Below, one piece after another: positions 5,797 to 10,000 of a stretch of 10,000 nt of DNA (positions within the stretch are counted from its first letter, which is position 1; each line of letters opens with the position of its first letter). Under the pieces are notes generated by a model, which saw only the letters and a program-made list of their open reading frames with translations, was not told the origin of the DNA and ran no database searches. The translations under genes were made by a program, and so were the position numbers. The stretch is taken from assembly GCA_009663005.1 (NCBI GenBank), contig CM018898.1, positions 5,569,554 through 5,579,553 on the forward strand, given 5' to 3'. This stretch comes from Actinidia chinensis. Lineage: Eukaryota > Streptophyta > Magnoliopsida > Ericales > Actinidiaceae.

Positions 5797-7025
5797 TCAA
5801 TGGCCTCCACGTGCTTGTTTGAGCCCACATCCCTTGAACAGTCCAAGTAATGGCATTTTGAAATTCTTGGCACGTGCTCTGGTAATTGGGCCAATGGAAA
5901 CTGGAATTGGTCCGCAGTTCTGGATCTCGTGTTATATGTCCTCATCATTCCCCGCTTCTTGAAAAATATTTGTCCTCAAATCAAAGTTCATCACCTACAG
6001 CAAAAGGATCAAATCAAAAATATTGAAGGTAACACTTACATTATATTCACCGGGTAAGTCCAGTTTGTATGCATTGTCGTTTATTCATTACAAGACTTGG
6101 AACGGCCGTCCCCTCTGGTTAGTAACTTGGATTTTTTTTTTTCCCCCAGTTGAGTGGGAACCGGCTCCTTACGATGTATAACCAAACCAATCGCCAATTC
6201 AAAAAAAACTACCTGTTGCCGCCCTTTATTGGCTGTTTCGAATTGATCAGTTCTTCTTTCAATGTTGAGTTTTGCTTTTCTCAAGGGGTTGTTTTACAAG
6301 TTCAGCCTTTCTTTTTCCATCCAAATTCACATGCTCAGTCAAAGGTAATGGAGATAAATCCAAAGGAGTTAAAGGATTAAACCATAAAACAATCTCAAAT
6401 GGTGAAAATTTTAGTAGCAGGTGAACAGAACGATTATAAGCAATTCAAAATCGGCAACAATGCTTACAACGGTTTTATATTTTTTTTATTAATTGCCCGC
6501 AACAAGTAGATAGAGTTCTATTTACTACTTCTGTTTGACCATCGGTTTGAGGATGCAAGTAGTTGAAAACAAAACAAACTTGGTTCCTATTTACCCCATA
6601 AAGTCTTCAGAAATAACTCAAGAATTTGCAGCTCTATCAGAAACAATTGTTCTAGGTCGGACCATGTAAACCACAATTTCTTTAAAGAATAACTCTGCAA
6701 CATGTGAAATATCATCAATTTTGTGACATGGAATAAATGTGCCATTGTTGAAAATTTGTCCACAACAACAAAAACTGAATCTTCCCACGTGTTAGACCTA
6801 GGTCAACTCCACCCAATCCAGTTGAATATCAATCCAATGGCTCACTATGAATAGGAAGATGAGTATACAACCGTGGTGCTGCACTCGAGACTTAGCTTGC
6901 TTACAAGGTGATACTCGTCCACAAATCCTCTCAATGTCTCGTTTTATATGTGGCCAATAAAAATATTCCTGCACAATAGTAAAGTCTTTGGCAATATCCA
7001 AAAGTCCCATCAAGCTCCACCATGG
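5797..7025 (-). pseudogene. Degenerate Ty3/gypsy integrase
   Basis: Integrase joins the element's cDNA to chromosomal DNA. On the - strand, the zinc-binding end is seen in EYFYWPHIKRDIERIC and CKQAKSRVQHHG (6798-7013). Its histidine region reads MGLLDIA, and one of the paired cysteines reads Val. The catalytic core remains in pieces: [12 protein letters not shown] (6704-6736), TIVSDR (about 6634-6650) and HPQTDGQTEVVNRTLST (about 6505-6555). The C-terminal part has [13 protein letters not shown] (about 6250), NAYKLDLPGEYNV (about 6037-6075) and, in another frame, GPITRARAKNFK (5854-5892). A stop at 5797-5799 ends that last frame. Many frameshifts and stops separate these pieces. No chromodomain is seen. 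The family call is firm; function is lost. Confidence 0.85.
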
Positions 7026-7214
7026 TATTCTCTAACCAGTAATTCTCCTCACAGGCAATTTATCACGCATAATTGTTCTCTACGAAACAGAATCCATCAT
7101 GCCTAAAATACCTTCCATTTGTCGGAGTTCTCGCTCAATTTTATTCTTCATAAAAATCATGGTCTTTTGCATATAATTCCTAATTTGCTGCTCAAATCAA
7201 GAATTTGCAGCAAA
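7026..7214 (-). other. Linker between RNase H and integrase of the gypsy element
   Basis: This spans the expected region between the end of RNase H and the integrase zinc-binding domain. Only a weak trace (ELYAKDHDF, about 7146-7176) resembles a gypsy linker. No separate gene is seen. Confidence 0.45.
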
Positions 7215-7680
7215 GTTGAAGCAATACGTACCTGCGAGAAAGTGCATCGGCAACGACGTTTTTTTTCTTACTTGCTTGTATCGGATACGTACAGAAATTC
7301 TCGATGACTCCATCCATTAGGCATGTCTTTTGTTCAGTTTATGTTTGGCCTTTAAAATGTTTCAAAGGACTCATGATCTGTATGGACACTAATTCTCTAT
7401 GCCATAGGTAGTGACGTCATGTCTCCAACGCCCCTAACCAATGCATACCACTCCTTATCATAAGTCGGGTAGTTTAAGACTGCCCCACTTAGTTTCTCAC
7501 TGAAGTAGCTATTGATTCGTCCCCCTCTTGCATAAAACTGCGCTATCCCATACCTAAGCTCACATTCCATTTTAAATATTTTTCGCAAAATTGGGCCAAA
7601 AGATAAATAAAGGAGCGTTGTACAGCCTTTTGCCTCTACCAATTGAATGCCTTTTCTTATTCGTCTCCCTACTTAAAACC
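7215..7680 (-). pseudogene. Degenerate Ty3/gypsy RNase H
   Basis: RNase H removes the RNA strand during reverse transcription. The frame at 7397-7642 on the - strand contains [21 protein letters not shown] followed by [19 protein letters not shown] and EWYALVRG, the conserved gypsy RNase H core. At the first catalytic position the family has Asp after Glu-Cys, whereas here it reads Glu and the following residues are missing or changed. Downstream, SPLKHFKGQT (about 7340-7370) and VVADALSRRYV (about 7227-7259) mark the end of the domain, in other frames. It is continuous with reverse transcriptase to the right. The broken frame and the altered first acidic residue make it inactive. Confidence 0.85.
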
Positions 7681-8590
7681 CACGTTTTTTCTTGATTACT
7701 TGCCTTCCGTAAGTGGTGCGCAATGTGCTGAACATCTATCTTTCACAAACCGTCGGTAGAAACTAGGAAGTTCCATGAAAACTCCTCACATTACCTACGG
7801 TTGTGGGACTCGGGCCATTCTGGATAGCACGTATCTTCTCCGTATTAACATGTAGGACCCTGTGCACTCACAACCAAGTCTAAGAACACAGATTATCTGT
7901 ACAAAAGGTACACTTCTTCAATTAGCACATAACTTTTTTTCTTGTCTAAGCGCATCTAAAACAGATGTTAATATTGTACATGATCATCTAATTTTTTGCT
8001 ATTTAAAATAATTTGAAAAAGGAGTACATCAAAATATACAACAACACATTTTCTGATAATGCACGCAAAATATGATTTATTAAACCATGGAAAGTCTCGA
8101 ACATTAGTTAGACCAATGGAATTACCTACCACTCGTACAATCCATATTAAGTTTTGGGAATGCAGTTTTTCACTCTCCGCCTTCCTTTCTTCGTGGATTT
8201 GATGATATCCACTTTTTTCAAGTCAATTGTAGAAAATCACAAAACCATTCAATTCTCTAGCATATATCATTTAAACGAGAATAGGAGACGTCTTTATTAC
8301 CGTTATATTATTTAATTGCTCATCAATTCACGCACCATTCTCCATGTCCCTCCTTCTTAGAAACTAACAACTGGAACGCCCATGGACTCATGCTTTCCCT
8401 AACATACCCCTTTTCTAACAATTCACTAACATTGCCTTTAAGCTCCTTGTCTGTCGGGGTTGCTCCTTAAGCTGGTCTATTTGGAATGGAAGCGCCGTGG
8501 TCAAAATCAATCTGATGCTCGATTCCTCGAATGGGAGGTAACCATGCAGCATCTCATTGGGAAGACGTCCTCAATTCGCTACAACAGAGA
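7681..8590 (-). pseudogene. Degenerate Ty3/gypsy reverse transcriptase
   Basis: Reverse transcriptase copies the element RNA into DNA. From right to left, the - strand gives EDVFPNEM (8550-8572), a block with SPWAFQLLVSKKEG (about 8350-8395), SGYHQIHE (about 8190-8215), IGLTNVR (about 8102-8120), VVVYFDVLLF (about 8015-8041), VFLDLVVSAQGP (7854-7889) and VSTDG next to FYRRFVK (7741-7765). These are the fingers, palm and connection motifs of gypsy reverse transcriptases, in order. The active-site motif should be YFDD or similar but reads YFDV, which would abolish catalysis by itself. The motifs fall in different frames with many stops between. The identification is firm and the relic is inactive. 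Confidence 0.88.
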
Positions 8591-8860
8591 TATAAGAACT
8601 AGGTATACAGGTCCAAGTCCGTTAGTGGGTTATAAATGCCTCCTTGTACAAGAGTATAATCATTGGCTATTTGAAACAATTGCTCTCTTGATTTCTTTGT
8701 CTTTTGCATAAAACTTCTTTGTTTTCTCTCTTTTTTACCTTACCTCAATGAGCCGGATCTTAATGCATTTCCTTCTCTATTTTTTTCCTCGCCTCGCTCA
8801 TCCTTGTTCACCTACTCTTTTTTTGTTTCACTCTCTTTTTGTAATCTCACTTGAAATCTT
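8591..8860 (-). other. Protease-to-reverse-transcriptase linker of the gypsy element
   Basis: On the - strand this stretch is lysine- and glutamate-rich, with FYAKDKEIKRAIVSN (about 8665-8710), as in the charged linkers of related plant elements. The + strand frames across it (8460-8711 and 8748-9074) are antisense to these motifs and are not genes. Confidence 0.55.
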
Positions 8861-9054
8861 CATAACTTGTTTCGGTGATAAAGTATCAAGGGTTTTATGG
8901 TCGTTGATTAAGTACAATGAATATTTATTTCGTGAACCCATCATGCTTCACCCGCCTAATCGAACATCTGCATGGCGTCCTACACAACAAGTGTCCAGCT
9001 TGCATCGGTACTACATCACCCAACTATTCATCTTCATATTTAACCGATTCGGAA

Positions 9055-9086
<32 letters not shown>

Positions 9087-9245
9087 ACCCTCACTCACAC
9101 CACTATTATTCAAAACCATTGTAATTTAAAGGCTTAAGGATGCATTCGTTGCAAAATCCTAATTTTATGAACCATGGTTGTGGCTTGCCACATTGTGTAC
9201 ACTCCACCATCAATAATTAACGCTACATACCTTGTCCTTACATAG
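8861..9245 (-). pseudogene. Degenerate Ty3/gypsy aspartic protease
   Basis: The protease cuts the polyprotein. On the - strand, DTRCYVRTRYVALIIDGG lies in the frame at 9134-9349; the catalytic Asp-Gly-Gly codons are at 9203-9211. After a frameshifted stretch, VVPMQAGHLL (about 8981-9014) and LSPKQVM (8867-8898) continue the domain. Plant elements of this type often have DGG where retroviral proteases have DTG or DSG, so DGG need not be a mutation. Sequence after the active site, GVYTMWQATTMVHK, has drifted. The domain sits between gag and reverse transcriptase as expected. It has several frameshifts and is inactive. Confidence 0.8.
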
Positions 9246-9476
9246 CATCTAGTGTCGGGCGGTGAAAAGCTAGCCCTCTTTTTCTCACCAACCGGTCGTT
9301 GAATTTCGTCTTCGTTCTCTTTTGCAAGCTCAACGATCCTCTTTGTCACTAACGCAATGCATCAGGCCGCTAAATATTCCTCCTCAGATGCTTCCCTCTA
9401 TGGAGACATGGATTCAGATTATCTTCGGTCATCGTCCTCAATTTCTCCATTATCCCCATCACCATAACCCGCTTTT

Positions 9477-9513
<37 letters not shown>

Positions 9514-9752
9514 AAAGCATCTAATATCACGATTAATGAGTGTAGGATTTTAGTTATACCACGATTTTCCTTGTTTGGAAGGTTCAGGCTTGGTTTGAAA
9601 TGGAGGACGTTTGGGACTGTCTTCTTTCTTGGGATAGTTCGATCTCAGAAGTGGATGCAATTTGATGAAGGTCGTGTATTGTCCCCCTCCCTTGAGCTGT
9701 TGCTAAATTTAATAGCCTTTTGCAAACATTTTCTTTCTATCTCCACATAATG

Positions 9753-9784
<32 letters not shown>

Positions 9785-10000
9785 AAGCCATTAAAGACAA
9801 CGATTCATGTGCTTCTCGATCTTCTTCCCATCTGCCCTAATCTGACAATCTCCATCTCTTTGTATTAGTCTTCCACATCTTCGATTGCCCTGCGTGAGAC
9901 CTGCAATTTTTGATACAAACCTCTGTATAAATGGGCCCCTGGAACAAAGCGCTTTCTCATCACGGACTTTCATGTCTTCCGCAAGTCCGCAATTGAACGT
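9246..10000 (-). pseudogene. gag: Degenerate Ty3/gypsy Gag, C-terminal part, cut by window edge
   Basis: Gag is the particle protein. The right edge on the - strand gives VMRKRFVP (about 9939-9963), LYQKLQ (about 9901-9920), GLTQGN and QIRADGKKIEKHM (within 9791-9973), and FNGL with an ELHHYVEIE-like block (about 9735-9775); these are the retrotransposon Gag capsid segments. A zinc knuckle follows at 9479-9519: its first Cys is in one frame, and the remaining Cys, His and Cys are in another, with the visible run QGRGHIASQCP. KRVMVMG lies next to it. After this a linker continues in the frame at 9134-9349, which starts TKRIVELAKENEDEIQRP, and runs into the protease. The N-terminal part of Gag is outside the window. 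The frame is broken in several places. Confidence 0.82.

Larger units (their letters stand above)
5160..10000 (-). mobile_element. Degenerate Ty3/gypsy LTR retrotransposon, nested, open at the right edge
   Basis: Read on the - strand, motifs appear in gypsy order: gag at the right edge, then protease, reverse transcriptase, RNase H, integrase, 3' untranslated region, polypurine tract and 3' LTR. Integrase after RNase H is diagnostic of Ty3/gypsy rather than copia. All domains are broken by frequent frameshifts and stops. The left LTR starts with TG inside the copia 3' LTR, which shows a nested insertion. The start of gag, the PBS and the 5' LTR lie beyond position 10000. The protein motifs look like a plant chromovirus-type lineage, but I see no chromodomain and do not assign a clade. 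Confidence 0.88.

Noticed and set aside
5797..6040. A chromodomain at the integrase C-terminus
   Set aside because: No chromodomain aromatic residues were recognised. The visible tail (GPITRARAKNFK) is of another kind.
8460..9074. Two + strand open frames (8460-8711 and 8748-9074) as genes
   Set aside because: They are antisense to recognisable gypsy protease, linker and reverse transcriptase motifs on the - strand.
9322..9750. A 142-codon + strand open frame as a gene
   Set aside because: It is the complement of the gypsy Gag, including its zinc knuckle, and shows no protein family of its own.

Overview
The window is repeat-filled intergenic DNA from a flowering plant, most likely a eudicot. 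It holds at least three LTR-retrotransposon relics, one MITE-like foldback, simple repeats and AT-rich spacer. I see no intact host gene, tRNA, rRNA or CRISPR array. The plant assignment rests on the initiator-Met-tRNA primer sites of Ty1/copia type, a plant-type copia Gag, and a plant-type Ty3/gypsy polyprotein. Every open frame over 60 codons is either a fragment of a broken retroelement frame or has no recognisable content.

Layout. (1) 1-668, + strand: a very short, TRIM-like copia-type LTR element. It has the end of a 5' LTR, a primer-binding site, about 430 bp of interior without a Gag or Pol frame, a polypurine tract and a 3' LTR of about 161 bp. (2) 669-1816: AT-rich spacer with CT and GA microsatellites and a candidate 160-bp MITE at 1151-1310. 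(3) 1817-5159, + strand: a larger Ty1/copia derivative. It has a 480-bp 5' LTR, a PBS, a long leader with a GC-rich 30-bp tandem array and AT-rich repeats, a decayed gag that runs into protease and pre-integrase, then unassigned sequence and a small hairpin repeat, a PPT, and the first half of the 3' LTR. Integrase core, reverse transcriptase and RNase H are missing. (4) 5160-10000, - strand: a decayed Ty3/gypsy element that interrupts the copia 3' LTR. From left to right it shows its 3' LTR (231 bp), PPT, 3' untranslated region, integrase, RNase H, reverse transcriptase, protease and gag. It runs out of the window inside gag.

The parts make sense as a history. The copia derivative inserted first. 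Its two LTRs have since diverged to roughly four identical bases in five, judged by eye. The gypsy element then landed in its 3' LTR in the opposite direction and decayed through many frameshifts and the loss of catalytic residues. Neither element can be autonomous as it stands. The most unusual structures are the in-register 30-bp GC-rich array in the copia leader, the Gag-protease-only layout of that element, and the 22-bp hairpin repeat before its PPT. No new functional system is evident. Calls were made by reading motifs by eye, without database comparison.
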